A stretch of 64,000 nt of DNA from Bacillota bacterium. GTDB lineage: Bacteria; Bacillota; Clostridia; Oscillospirales; Ruminococcaceae. The stretch covers positions 1 to 64,000 of the forward strand of contig JAEWXO010000006.1 in NCBI GenBank assembly GCA_023458875.1, given 5' to 3'. The position numbers and the translations under genes are program-made. Shown in pieces: positions 24,399 to 33,292 of the stretch. The notes under the pieces were generated by a model that was given only the letters and a program-made list of their open reading frames with translations, was not told the origin of the DNA and ran no database searches. Numbering within the stretch: the stretch's first letter is position 1; each line of letters opens with the position of its first letter.

Positions 24399-26723
24399 AT
24401 GCTTGAACTAAAAGAAATTAAAAAAGTGTATCATGTCGGTGATATCGAGACAAAGGCGCTTGACGGAATCAGCGTTGCATTCAGAAAAAAAGAATTTGTA
24501 GCTATTCTGGGAACGAGCGGATCAGGAAAGACAACATGTCTTAACGTTATAGGCGGTCTTGACAGATATGATTCAGGAGATCTTATTATCAACGGAAAGT
24601 CAACAAAGGATTTTAAGCCTAATGAATGGGATGCGTACAGAAATAACACTATCGGCTTTGTATTCCAGAGCTATAATCTTATCACACATCTCAGCATTGT
24701 TGCAAATGTCGAGCTGGGAATGACTCTCAGCGGCGTGTCAAATGCCGAGAAACACAAAAAGGCTCTCGAAGCGCTTGAAAAAGTGGGACTTAAGGATCAC
24801 CTTCACAAAAAGCCCAATCAGCTTTCAGGCGGTCAGATGCAAAGAGTTGCAATAGCAAGAGCACTTGCCAATGACCCTGATATTTTACTGTGCGACGAAC
24901 CTACGGGTGCTCTTGATACAACAACCAGTGTTCAGATTATGGATCTTATAAAAGAGGTCGCTAAAGATAAGCTTGTAATTATGGTAACACACAATCCTGA
25001 TATTGCAGAACAGTATGCAGACAGAATTGTAAGGTTCCAGGACGGAAAAATTATTTCCGATTCAAAGCCACATAAGGAAAAGCCTAAAAAGGACGAATTC
25101 AAGCTTAAAAAAACAAGCATGAGCTTTTTAACCGCGTTAAAGCTCTCTGCAAATAATATAAGAACAAAGCTGGGAAGAACATTTCTTACAGCGTTTGCTT
25201 CAAGTATAGGTATTATAGGAATAGCACTTATACTCAGCCTGTCTGTAGGTTTTCAGATACAGATAGACGATTATCAGAGAAATGCGCTCAGTGAATTTCC
25301 TATTATGATAAGTAAGGAAACTGCGTCAGTTGACAGTGACCTTATGAAGCAGCAGAGAGAAAGAATGAGCGGTGAAAGTGCTGAGGATAAAGGTGTTGCA
25401 TATCTTTATGACAATACAATGACTCAGATGACACATGAAAACCTTATAAATGAAAAGTATATGGATTATATTAAAAATGTAAGTCCTGATATATGCAAGA
25501 GAATAGGATATACAAGGCTTATAGGATTTAATATTCTTACAAAGACAAATGACGGTGTAAAACCGTTTATGGCCAGTGCTTCAAGCCAGACTGTTTCTTC
25601 ATTTTTCGGCTCATACCCTGTAAATGTTGATGAAAATGAAGAAAACTTTGTATCCTCAAACTTTGAAATTCTTGCAGGAGAAGTTACTGACAATGAAACA
25701 GATGTAGTTCTTGTACTCACTTCATTAAACGAGTTTGATAAGACTCTGGCAAAAAATCTTGGATTTGAAACTGAAAACATTGAAGAAATCAAATACGAGG
25801 ATATAATAGGAAAGAAAATGCGTATAGTTAAAAACAACGATTACTATTCAAAAACAGAGATAAACGGTTCATCCTCTGTTTTCCTTCCGAATACTGATTA
25901 CGATGCACTATATGACAAGGCAGATAATATTGAGATAACAATAGCAGCAGTTGTACGTCCTAATGAGGATGCGGTTATTTCAAAAATGTTTGAGGGTCTT
26001 ATTTATAATGAAAAGCTTGCAGAAAGAGTTATGGAGGATGCAAAAAAATCCGATATCGTAAAAGCACAGCAGGAGGCTGACCATAACATAATATCAATGG
26101 AAAGCTTTACTAAGGATTCGGAAAAGGATATGGTGCTTGCTTATATTGGCGGAAGTGATATTCCGTTTATGCTGACAATGTATCCGGCAAGCTTCGATCA
26201 GAAGGATAAATTAGTTGATTATCTTGATAAATACAACGAGTCTGTTTCTGAGGAAGAAAAAATATTATATACGGATCTTGCGGAAACCATAACAAGTATG
26301 ACAGGCGGAATAATGGACGGTGTAACACTTGTGCTTATCGCGTTTGCGGGTACATCGCTTATAGTAAGTCTTATAATGATCTGCATTATAACATATACTT
26401 CCGTTCTTGAAAGAACAAAGGAAATAGGCGTATTAAGAGCACTGGGTGCAAGAAAGAAGGATATAACACGAGTATTTGATGCGGAAACGTGTATTCTTGG
26501 TGTATGCTCAGGACTGCTCGGTGTGTTTATAGCATGGCTGCTCACGTTCCCGATAAATTCTGTTATCTATGAAAAAGCAGATCTTGAACATGTTGCAACA
26601 TTAAAAATAGAACATGCGCTTATGCTTGTTCTTGTAAGTACTGTGCTTACAATGCTGGGCGGACATATACCGGCTAAGATGGCAGCAAAGAAGGATGCTG
26701 TTGAAGCATTGAGGACTGAATAA
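24399..26723 (+). CDS. MacB-type ABC transporter, ATPase fused to FtsX-like permease
   Basis: It is a 774-residue single chain. Residues 1-225 form the nucleotide-binding domain: Walker A GTSGSGKT near residue 38, signature LSGGQMQR near 142, Walker B DILLCDEPTGALD and the H-loop VTHNPD. One helix lies near residue 260 (TFLTAFASSIGIIGIALIL), followed by a large extracellular domain of about 350 residues. Three C-terminal helices carry the FtsX motif ERTKEIGVLRALGARKKDI. Such mechanotransmission exporters commonly handle peptides or lipoproteins. The cargo cannot be read from the sequence. Strong promoter and terminator frame it as a single-gene unit. Confidence 0.93.
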   Translation: MLELKEIKKVYHVGDIETKALDGISVAFRKKEFVAILGTSGSGKTTCLNVIGGLDRYDSGDLIINGKSTKDFKPNEWDAYRNNTIGFVFQSYNLITHLSIVANVELGMTLSGVSNAEKHKKALEALEKVGLKDHLHKKPNQLSGGQMQRVAIARALANDPDILLCDEPTGALDTTTSVQIMDLIKEVAKDKLVIMVTHNPDIAEQYADRIVRFQDGKIISDSKPHKEKPKKDEFKLKKTSMSFLTALKLSANNIRTKLGRTFLTAFASSIGIIGIALILSLSVGFQIQIDDYQRNALSEFPIMISKETASVDSDLMKQQRERMSGESAEDKGVAYLYDNTMTQMTHENLINEKYMDYIKNVSPDICKRIGYTRLIGFNILTKTNDGVKPFMASASSQTVSSFFGSYPVNVDENEENFVSSNFEILAGEVTDNETDVVLVLTSLNEFDKTLAKNLGFETENIEEIKYEDIIGKKMRIVKNNDYYSKTEINGSSSVFLPNTDYDALYDKADNIEITIAAVVRPNEDAVISKMFEGLIYNEKLAERVMEDAKKSDIVKAQQEADHNIISMESFTKDSEKDMVLAYIGGSDIPFMLTMYPASFDQKDKLVDYLDKYNESVSEEEKILYTDLAETITSMTGGIMDGVTLVLIAFAGTSLIVSLIMICIITYTSVLERTKEIGVLRALGARKKDITRVFDAETCILGVCSGLLGVFIAWLLTFPINSVIYEKADLEHVATLKIEHALMLVLVSTVLTMLGGHIPAKMAAKKDAVEALRTE

Positions 26724-26732
26724 TATAATTTT

Positions 26733-26778
26733 AAAGCCGATAAAACTTTTAAAAAAAGTTTTATCGGCTTTTTTTTAT
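26733..26778 (+). terminator. Terminator of the ABC transporter gene
   Basis: AAGCCGATAAAACTT (26734-26748) pairs with its complement (26756-26770), followed by eight T. Confidence 0.92.
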
Positions 26779-26792
26779 AAATAATATGTTAA

Positions 26793-26898
26793 TATGCGGT
26801 CACTATGGTTAGGTTATTAATTAGCAGGGATTTCGGCTTAAGCGGCGCCGACCGGGCTTTCCGGTCGCCCTGGATCTTCGGATACATATGGCTGAATG
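26793..26898 (+). repeat. Dispersed structured repeat, copy 6
   Basis: It ends in GGCTGAAT. Stem 1 is replaced by a different helix, CGGC/GCCG, while stem 2 and the outer CAGGG/CCCTG stem are unchanged. Confidence 0.88.
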
Positions 26899-26902
26899 TG
26901 AA

Positions 26903-26940
26903 AAAACGATACCTTAAGGTCATTAAGGTATCGTTAAAAA
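26903..26940. terminator. Hairpin, probable terminator
   Basis: Inverted repeat AACGATACCTTA / TAAGGTATCGTT (26905-26935) with A run before and after, so it may act on either strand. Confidence 0.55.
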
Positions 26941-27186
26941 AGATTAAGCTTGTAGTAACCGCCTGGGAATTGTCATGGCTGATAATTTTGTAATAAATTA
27001 ATTTTTTTCATGAAAATTTTATTGGGAGTACCACAAAAAACTTATGCGATAAATATATTATACCACGAAAAAGTTCATTTGTCAACAATATTTAGCAAAA
27101 AATATCTTTTTTTGCATTTATAAAAGTATAAAAGTGTATTTTTAGTAATTATTTTCTTTAAATATGTGCGTTTATAGATAATCAGG

Positions 27187-28200
27187 CTATTGTAATTTTG
27201 AAAATAAAGCGTTTTTAACAAAGTCGGAAAAAATATTTCGGAGGCTTGACTCGTATAACAGGATTTTACTGAAATAATCGTTTGTACGGAAAATAAGTGA
27301 AGTGCTTTTGTCAGAAATCTTTATATAAAAATTATTGCATATCTTATAAGTATCGTCTGACTCCTGAGGTGCAGACGTTATTTTTTTTTGAATCAGACCG
27401 TATGATTTGTCAATGAGCTGAAGGGATAAATTTTTATACAGATCAAGGATATCACTGCATGTATGTAAAATCCCTTTGTCACAGCAGTTGCTGAAGGTAA
27501 AGGCATATCTGTCGTTAAGTATAAGGTTAGGGAGGAGAGCAACTGAGCTTGTCTGTTCTGTCGGATTGCAGTAATTAATAAGGGGCGTATAACCGTTACA
27601 GAAAATAATCAGGGGCAGTATCTCTGAAAATGTACTCAGATTATAGTTTATAAGCTCCGGTGTATGCCGGTTGCTGAACGTAATAATATGAGTTATATGT
27701 ATATCCGGTCTGTTAAGGCACAGTGTAGTAAGCTCATTGGTAATCATGCTGTGTGAAGGCGGTGCAATAACGAATAATGACTGTGTATCGTTATCCCGGA
27801 GCATTCGTTTTATTGCCGTTTCAACAGAAAGCCTGTCGTTTACGGCACAGGGGATAAGGCGCTCGCAGGAGGCTTCGGTATTCCATAACATATGAGGCTC
27901 CGGAATGTTTGAAAGTGTACTTATTACAGATGATATTTTCTGGTTCCGGAGATAGTTTTCTTCGCCTATAACTGTAATTTTATAATTTTCACACAGAAGC
28001 TTCTTTTCATCCGGTGACAGCATAAGGCTGTCAGACAGAGAACGGACGGTATCCAGGTCTGAGGGAACTCTTGCACCGGAGATATATTTATGAAGCAGTG
28101 TCCGTTCAATGCCGGTTTCAGCGGATAGAGCGGAGATGTTAATTTTGCGTTCCCTTGTAAAGGACGAAAGTATGCTTGAAAATCTTGACATAGTGGTCAC
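27187..28200 (-). CDS. Helix-turn-helix protein divergent from the Tad operon
   Basis: The 337-residue protein opens with an XRE/Cro-type helix-turn-helix (INISALSAETGIERTLLHKYISGARVPSDLDTVRSLSDSL, about residues 17-57). The rest, some 270 residues, has no motif I recognise. It alternates short hydrophobic strands and helices and contains ICNGYTPLINYCNPTEQ. No transmembrane segment is seen. It is transcribed away from the Tad pilus operon across a 445-base region, so it is a candidate regulator of that operon. That is an inference from position. Confidence 0.7.
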   Translation of the reverse strand: MTTMSRFSSILSSFTRERKINISALSAETGIERTLLHKYISGARVPSDLDTVRSLSDSLMLSPDEKKLLCENYKITVIGEENYLRNQKISSVISTLSNIPEPHMLWNTEASCERLIPCAVNDRLSVETAIKRMLRDNDTQSLFVIAPPSHSMITNELTTLCLNRPDIHITHIITFSNRHTPELINYNLSTFSEILPLIIFCNGYTPLINYCNPTEQTSSVALLPNLILNDRYAFTFSNCCDKGILHTCSDILDLYKNLSLQLIDKSYGLIQKKITSAPQESDDTYKICNNFYIKISDKSTSLIFRTNDYFSKILLYESSLRNIFSDFVKNALFSKLQ

Positions 28201-28645
28201 CTCATAGAGTAGTAGTTAAGCAGGCATATTTATTCATACTACATACCGTTAAAATATGATAAAAATATTTCCTTAATATATTAAAAGTATTATATCATAA
28301 TATTCAGGGCGGTTTTGGGGGAAAAGCACACTGAGTAAAAATAAATTATTCCCATAAAATGTAATTCGATAGTCGCTTATTCCATAAAAATTCGTTATAG
28401 GGAAAAAGTATTGTAATGGAATATTTTATAATATATAATAAATCCATACTGTTGAGCAACAGTTATTTACAGTTGATTATGCATCATAAAAACCTTTATG
28501 GAAAAAATTGTTTGTCACAGATGATGTCACATATTTACAAATGATTTTTGATGTTGTATAATGGTAATTGTGAATAGTGACAATAAAAACCATAAATCGT
28601 GTGGTACAATACAGCGGTTTTATTGTCGGAAGGGATGTGATATAT
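28201..28645. other. Divergent regulatory region of the Tad operon
   Basis: It is a long AT-rich region between the HTH gene and tadZ. It holds the tad promoter at 28534-28562 and direct-repeat-like elements (CCATAAAA at 28351 and 28382). It could carry binding sites for the HTH protein, but I cannot define them. Confidence 0.45.
28534..28562 (+). promoter_or_regulatory. Promoter of the Tad operon
   Basis: TTTACA (28534-28539) and TATAAT (28557-28562) with a 17-base spacer, about 84 bases before the start of the first gene. Confidence 0.65.
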
Positions 28646-29710
28646 ATGATAAAAATAAAGCTCGCGTTGGTGGACAGTGATGAAATTTATTTAAAAAGAA
28701 TAACAAAACTGTTAAACAGCAAATTTCAGAATCAGATTGATATTTATTCATTTTCAGATGGACTGACTATAGCAGATGAGGTAAGGGAAAAGAAAATAAA
28801 TGTACTGATAGCAACACAGGATATAGAAATAAACACAGATAAACTCGCGGATTTCTGTATGTTCGCATATTTTACAGACTCGGTTTCGATAGCTTCATAT
28901 AAAAATAAAAAATCAATATGCAAGTATCAGAGGGTAGACCTTATTTATAAGCAAATTTTAGGGCTTTATTCAGAAAAGCTTGCAGATAAGGTCAGATATA
29001 AAAATATTAACGGAAAGAAATCAGAAATAAGCCTGTTTGTTTCAGGCTGTGACGGTGCAGGTTCAACAACAGCAGCGGCGGCATACGCAACATATCTTGC
29101 TGCAAAGGGGAAAAAGACACTGTTTCTTAACCTTAAACAGTTCAGTGACATGAATTCTATTTTCACGGCATCAGGAGAAGGTTCCTTTACAGATGCAATA
29201 TTTGCAATAAAGAGCCATAAAGTCAATATGACCCTGAAGCTTGAAAGCATAGTAAAGCAAAGCCGGGAGGGCGTGTATTTTTATGATACATGCAGAAATG
29301 CACTTGATTATACTGAAATAAAAGTGGATGAGCTTAAAATTCTGCTTGACGAAATGAGCAGCAGCTTTGGTTATGATAATATTGTTATTGTAACTGACTT
29401 TTACCTTTCCGGTATTCTGCTTCTGCTGCTTGAATATTCTTCAAGTATAGTTTTTGTATCCGACACAAATAAAATATCACAGATTCAGCTCGGAAAAAAA
29501 TGCGAAGCAATACGCAGTCTTGAAAAGAGAAAAAAAATAAACATTTCAGACAAGATGATGCTGATACTTAATAAGTCGTCCAATAAGGGAATGATAAAGA
29601 CTGAACTGCCTGTTATCGGAATTCAGGCAAAGCTTAAGTCCGCTGATGCCGGCGAAATTGTAAAGGAAATATCAAAATCAGGAATGTTCGATAAAATATG
29701 TGTGCATTGA
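28646..29710 (+). CDS. TadZ/CpaE-like pilus assembly protein
   Basis: The 354-residue protein has an N-terminal receiver-like domain (IKIKLALVDSDEIYLKRITKLLN, about residues 1-105). A MinD/ParA-like ATPase domain follows from about residue 120. Its Walker A region reads SGCDGAGSTTAAAAYATYLA, a deviant P-loop with the lysine replaced. TadZ proteins place the Tad secretion machine, usually at a cell pole. It is the first gene of the Tad operon. Start at ATG 28646 with AAGGGATG upstream; a longer frame from 28577 has no ribosome-binding site. Confidence 0.82.
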   Translation: MIKIKLALVDSDEIYLKRITKLLNSKFQNQIDIYSFSDGLTIADEVREKKINVLIATQDIEINTDKLADFCMFAYFTDSVSIASYKNKKSICKYQRVDLIYKQILGLYSEKLADKVRYKNINGKKSEISLFVSGCDGAGSTTAAAAYATYLAAKGKKTLFLNLKQFSDMNSIFTASGEGSFTDAIFAIKSHKVNMTLKLESIVKQSREGVYFYDTCRNALDYTEIKVDELKILLDEMSSSFGYDNIVIVTDFYLSGILLLLLEYSSSIVFVSDTNKISQIQLGKKCEAIRSLEKRKKINISDKMMLILNKSSNKGMIKTELPVIGIQAKLKSADAGEIVKEISKSGMFDKICVH

Positions 29711-29728
29711 CATAATGGAGGTATCGTG

Positions 29729-30979
29729 ATGAGTGTGACAGCGGATATAGCCGGTACGGATAAATTGGCGGCAGAACTGAAAGCATATGTTCTTGAAGAG
29801 CTGAATCTGAATGAAATGTCTGATGATGAGCTGTACAATTCAATTGAAAAGACAGTAATACAGAGAACAGGTGATATGTTTTTATCAATAGACGAAAAAG
29901 TAATAATCATTGAGAGCATATTCAGTTCGATAAGAGGACTCGGATTGCTTGATATAATAATGAGAGATGACACAATAACGGAGGTGATGATAAACGGGTA
30001 CGACAACATCTACATAGAAAAAAACGGCGTTGTAAAGAAGCTTAACAATAAGTTTGAAAGCCGTGAACGACTTGACGATATAATACAGCGCATAGTTTCA
30101 ACGGCAGGAAGGGAGGTAAATCAGGCTAATCCGATAGTTGATACAAGACTGGCAGACGGGTCAAGGGTAAACGTTGTTCTGCCGCCTGTATCGCTTTGCG
30201 GTCCGGTTGTAACAATACGAAAATTTTCAAAAAAACCTATGACGGTAGAACAGCTTATAAAATACGGAGCTGTCACTCAGGACATTGCGGACAAGCTTGC
30301 CATGCTTGTAAGAGCAAAATATAATATTTTTATAAGCGGAGGAACAGGCTCAGGAAAGACAACATTTCTCAATGCCCTGTCAAATTTTATTCCGAAAAAT
30401 GAACGTATTATAACGATTGAGGATTCAGCGGAGCTTCAGATAAAACAGATTCAAAACCTGATAAGCCTTGAAACAAGAAACGCCAATTCGTCAGGTGCCG
30501 GAGAGGTTTCAATGAGGGAGCTTATAAAGTCATCACTCAGAATGAGACCTGAAAGAATAATTGTAGGGGAGGTAAGAGGGCCTGAAGCATTGGATATGCT
30601 TCAGGCAATGAATACAGGGCATGATGGCTCTCTGTCAACAGGTCATGCAAATTCCGCAGCTGATATGATGAGCAGGCTTGAAACAATGGTGCTTACAGGA
30701 GCAGAGGCATTGCCGCTTGTTGCTGTGCGGAAACAGATTGCTTCTGCTGTGGATATTGTTATTCATCTTTCAAGACTCAGGGATCATTCGAGAAAGGTTA
30801 CGGAAATAACAGAAGTAGCCGGAATGAACAACGGAGAGATAATGCTTAATCCTCTGTATGTTTTCCGGGAAAATGAGAGAAGCAGAAGTGACAGGGTAAG
30901 CGGTTCACTGGTAAGGACGGAGTGTAAGTTTATTCATTATACAAAGCTCCGGAGGAGTGGGATAGAGGATATTATTTAA
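29729..30979 (+). CDS. TadA/CpaF secretion ATPase
   Basis: It is the hexameric motor that powers Flp pilus assembly from the cytoplasmic side. The 416-residue protein has the N-terminal helical region and IMRDDTITEVMINGYDNIYIE. Walker A is FISGGTGSGKTTFLNAL near residue 200. The Asp box (ERIITIEDSAEL), Walker B (RPERIIVGEVRGPEALDML) and the His box (GHDGSLSTGHANSA) follow. The start ATG 29729 is six bases after GGAGGT. After it come two dispersed repeats and then tadB. Confidence 0.95.
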   Translation: MSVTADIAGTDKLAAELKAYVLEELNLNEMSDDELYNSIEKTVIQRTGDMFLSIDEKVIIIESIFSSIRGLGLLDIIMRDDTITEVMINGYDNIYIEKNGVVKKLNNKFESRERLDDIIQRIVSTAGREVNQANPIVDTRLADGSRVNVVLPPVSLCGPVVTIRKFSKKPMTVEQLIKYGAVTQDIADKLAMLVRAKYNIFISGGTGSGKTTFLNALSNFIPKNERIITIEDSAELQIKQIQNLISLETRNANSSGAGEVSMRELIKSSLRMRPERIIVGEVRGPEALDMLQAMNTGHDGSLSTGHANSAADMMSRLETMVLTGAEALPLVAVRKQIASAVDIVIHLSRLRDHSRKVTEITEVAGMNNGEIMLNPLYVFRENERSRSDRVSGSLVRTECKFIHYTKLRRSGIEDII

Positions 30980-30980
30980 G

Positions 30981-31069
30981 CATGGATAGCAGGAGTTTCG
31001 ACTCTGCGGAGTCGACCGGGCTTTCCGGTCGCCCTGGGCCTTCGGGTATACATGCCTGGATGAATAGGA
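30981..31069 (+). repeat. Dispersed structured repeat, copy 7
   Basis: It starts right at the stop of the CpaF gene. Stem 1 is GACTC/GAGTC (30999-31014). It ends in GGATGAATA. Confidence 0.92.
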
Positions 31070-31102
31070 ATGATAAGCATAAGGATGGGAGCTTTTTAGA
31101 AA

Positions 31103-31215
31103 ATATTCAGCTGTTACGGTTGGGTTATTGATTTAAGCAGGGATTTCGAATCTGCGGATTCGACCGGGCTTTCCGGTCGCCCTGGACCTTCGGGCATACG
31201 TATCTGGATGAATAG
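31103..31215 (+). repeat. Dispersed structured repeat, copy 8
   Basis: One of the most complete copies: TATTCAG at the left, ACGGTTGGGTTATTGATT, outer stem CAGGG (31138-31142) / CCCTG (31180-31184). Stem 1 is GAATC/GATTC, CCTTCGGG follows, and GGATGAATA is the right end. Confidence 0.93.
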
Positions 31216-31251
31216 TAACGACTTGGTTTTAAATGTTGCGGGGAGGCAAAA

Positions 31252-32031
31252 GTGAAAAAGAAAAAATATGAAGGGACAAAAGGACTTAGAGGGAGAGGGG
31301 TTGATTATTCGTTATACAGACTGAAACCGGCTGAGTTTTTAACGGGGGCTGTGCTGGGGGTGGCTACAGGGTTTGTTGTGGGCATGGTGTTTTTTGAATC
31401 GGCATTGTGCGGTGTTTTAGCAGGATTTCCGGGTATATTTATTTCTGTACCGGCTTACAGAAAATATCTTAAAAAACGCCGGATGAAATATCTGCTGATT
31501 CAGTTCAGGGATTTTCTTGAATCCCTGTCAAATTCACTTTCGGCAGGTCAGAATATTTCCATGGCAATAAGCTCGGCGTACAATGATATGGTTATGCAGT
31601 ATGGTGAAAAATCGTTAATGGCAGCTGAGACAAAAAATGTGCTGAACGGAATGAGAAACAATAATACAGCTGAAAATATGTTTATGGACTTTGCGGAAAG
31701 AAGCGGGCAGGATGATATACAGAGCTTTGCCGAAACATTTCAGATATGTAACAGAACGGGTGGAAACATTAAAAATATTATTTCCGAAACCTATAGGATA
31801 ATAAGAGAAAAAATGACTATGGAAAAGGAAATTGCAGCAATAGCGTCAGGTGGAAAAAACGAGCTTATTATAATGACATGTATGCCGCTTATAATAGTAC
31901 CGATGTTAAGGACTCTTGGTGACAGTGATATTTCCGGAAACAACGGGGTAACAATAATAGTCAGGGTTATAGGTATTATTATAATAGGGAGTGCATATGC
32001 TATCGGGTGTAAAATAGCGGAGATTACATAG
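31252..32031 (+). CDS. TadB-like pilus assembly inner-membrane protein
   Basis: It is a 259-residue T2SF-domain platform protein of the Tad machine. Two N-terminal helices (about residues 28-65: FLTGAVLGVATGFVVGMVFF and following) precede the T2SF segment FRDFLESLSNSLSAGQNISMAISSAYNDM. The conserved FAERSGQDDIQSFAETFQICNRTGGNI and C-terminal helices follow. The start is GTG 31252 after GGGGAGG. Two repeat copies separate it from the ATPase gene, a wide gap for an operon. Confidence 0.88.
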   Translation: MKKKKYEGTKGLRGRGVDYSLYRLKPAEFLTGAVLGVATGFVVGMVFFESALCGVLAGFPGIFISVPAYRKYLKKRRMKYLLIQFRDFLESLSNSLSAGQNISMAISSAYNDMVMQYGEKSLMAAETKNVLNGMRNNNTAENMFMDFAERSGQDDIQSFAETFQICNRTGGNIKNIISETYRIIREKMTMEKEIAAIASGGKNELIIMTCMPLIIVPMLRTLGDSDISGNNGVTIIVRVIGIIIIGSAYAIGCKIAEIT

Positions 32032-32082
32032 AAAGTATGTCCTTAGATTAAAAACATAAAAAAATTTAAAAAAATACGTTTA

Positions 32083-32181
32083 TATTCAGCCATTACGGTT
32101 AATTTTCGCTGAGGATTTCGAATCTGCGGATTCGACCGGGCTTTCCGGTCGCGCCTTTGACCTTCGGGCATGGTTGAATAT
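32083..32181 (+). repeat. Dispersed structured repeat, copy 9
   Basis: Left end TATTCAGCCAT and right end ATGGTTGAATA are imperfect inverted repeats. It belongs to the GCGCCTTTGACC subfamily; stem 1 is GAATC/GATTC. It lies between tadB and tadC. Confidence 0.93.
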
Positions 32182-32203
32182 TAACAAAAAAGGGTAATCA
32201 TAG

Positions 32204-33073
32204 ATGAATCATTCATTATCAGTATTTTTGGCAATTCCGGCAACCGTTACGTCGGTTATATGGATAGTATTATTCTTTTTTAATCATAGCAGATATAAAA
32301 ATATTTTAAATACACCTGCAGTGAAAAAGTATGTCATGCATGATATATTCTTTATCGGATTTGCAATTATGAAGCTTTTGAATATAAATGTAAAGGGTGA
32401 GAAATTCACGCTTAAAAGAAGCCGTATTGCAGAAATATACGGAATAAAATATGCAGAGTATTACACATATATGATTGCAGGGGCACAGATTACATATGCG
32501 GCTACACTTCTGCCGGCTGTGCTTATGCTGGCGGCTGTTACAGAAAATACGGCATCAGGTGTGCTTGGGATAATTATGTCAGGACTTATGCTTATATATA
32601 TGGACTTTGAGATAAAGAAAAAAGTAAATCAGAAGCATGAAGAAATACTTTCCGAGCTGCCTGCAATGATTTCAAAGCTTACATTGCTCGTAAATGCCGG
32701 AATGGTTCTCAGAGACGCATGGAACAAGACAGCACAGTCATCTGACACTACGCTGTGCCGTGAAATGAGACAGACAAGCCTTGAAATACAGAACGGTGTT
32801 TCAGAAAAAGAAGCATTAAACGCATTTGCTGACAGGTGTCAGACAAAGGAGATAAGAAAATTTATAAGCTCACTGAGTCAGAATATTAAAAAGGGAAATT
32901 CAGAAATGGCAGAGTCTCTTAAGATTATTGCATCAGAACAGTGGGAAGAAAAGAAAAATTCAGTCAAAGTAAAAGGTGAAGCAGTAAATCAGAAGTTATT
33001 ATTTCCGATGCTTATGATATTTGTCGCAATAATAATTATGATAATCGTACCTATATTTGTAAATATAATTTAG
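32204..33073 (+). CDS. TadC-like pilus assembly inner-membrane protein
   Basis: It is a 289-residue second T2SF-type platform protein. It has N-terminal helices (IPATVTSVIWIVLFFF), a pair of central helices near residues 85-130, then the T2SF domain. That domain contains ELPAMISKLTLLVNAGMVLRDAWNK and ADRCQTKEIRKFISSLSQNIKKGN, and a final helix follows (LLFPMLMIFVAIIIMIIVPIFV). It pairs with TadB to form the base through which pilins are extruded. The start follows a weak AAAGGG. Confidence 0.88.
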   Translation: MNHSLSVFLAIPATVTSVIWIVLFFFNHSRYKNILNTPAVKKYVMHDIFFIGFAIMKLLNINVKGEKFTLKRSRIAEIYGIKYAEYYTYMIAGAQITYAATLLPAVLMLAAVTENTASGVLGIIMSGLMLIYMDFEIKKKVNQKHEEILSELPAMISKLTLLVNAGMVLRDAWNKTAQSSDTTLCREMRQTSLEIQNGVSEKEALNAFADRCQTKEIRKFISSLSQNIKKGNSEMAESLKIIASEQWEEKKNSVKVKGEAVNQKLLFPMLMIFVAIIIMIIVPIFVNII

Positions 33074-33085
33074 AGGAGAAGTAAA

Positions 33086-33292
33086 ATGAGAGCTTTAATA
33101 AAGAAAATACAATCAGGAGTAAATCAAAAGACAAGACTGTTAATTTCCGAGGAAACAGGAGAAGTAAACCTTGTTGCCATTCTGCTTATTATAATAGTAA
33201 CAGTTGGCCTTGTAGCGATATTTAAAACACAGATAACCAACTTGATAAACGCCATATTCCAGAACATAACCAATGCAATCGATAGTATATGA
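33086..33292 (+). CDS. Flp-like type IVb pilin
   Basis: The 68-residue protein is probably the major pilus subunit. A charged N-terminal leader of about 27 residues is followed by ETGEVNLVAILLIIIVTVGLVAIF: a Gly-Glu processing site next to a long hydrophobic helix, as in Flp1-like pilins of clostridia. The prepilin peptidase encoded at 35180 would cut after the Gly. The ribosome-binding site is GAGGAG. Its stop overlaps the next start (ATGA). Confidence 0.85.
   Translation: MRALIKKIQSGVNQKTRLLISEETGEVNLVAILLIIIVTVGLVAIFKTQITNLINAIFQNITNAIDSI

Larger units (their letters stand above)
26779..27186. other. Intergenic stretch with repeat and hairpin
   Basis: It contains repeat copy 6, then a 12-bp inverted repeat at 26905-26935 (AACGATACCTTA and complement, followed by A runs). 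The last 240 bases before the convergent HTH gene are AT-rich with no visible gene. The hairpin probably terminates transcription from one or both sides. Confidence 0.6.
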
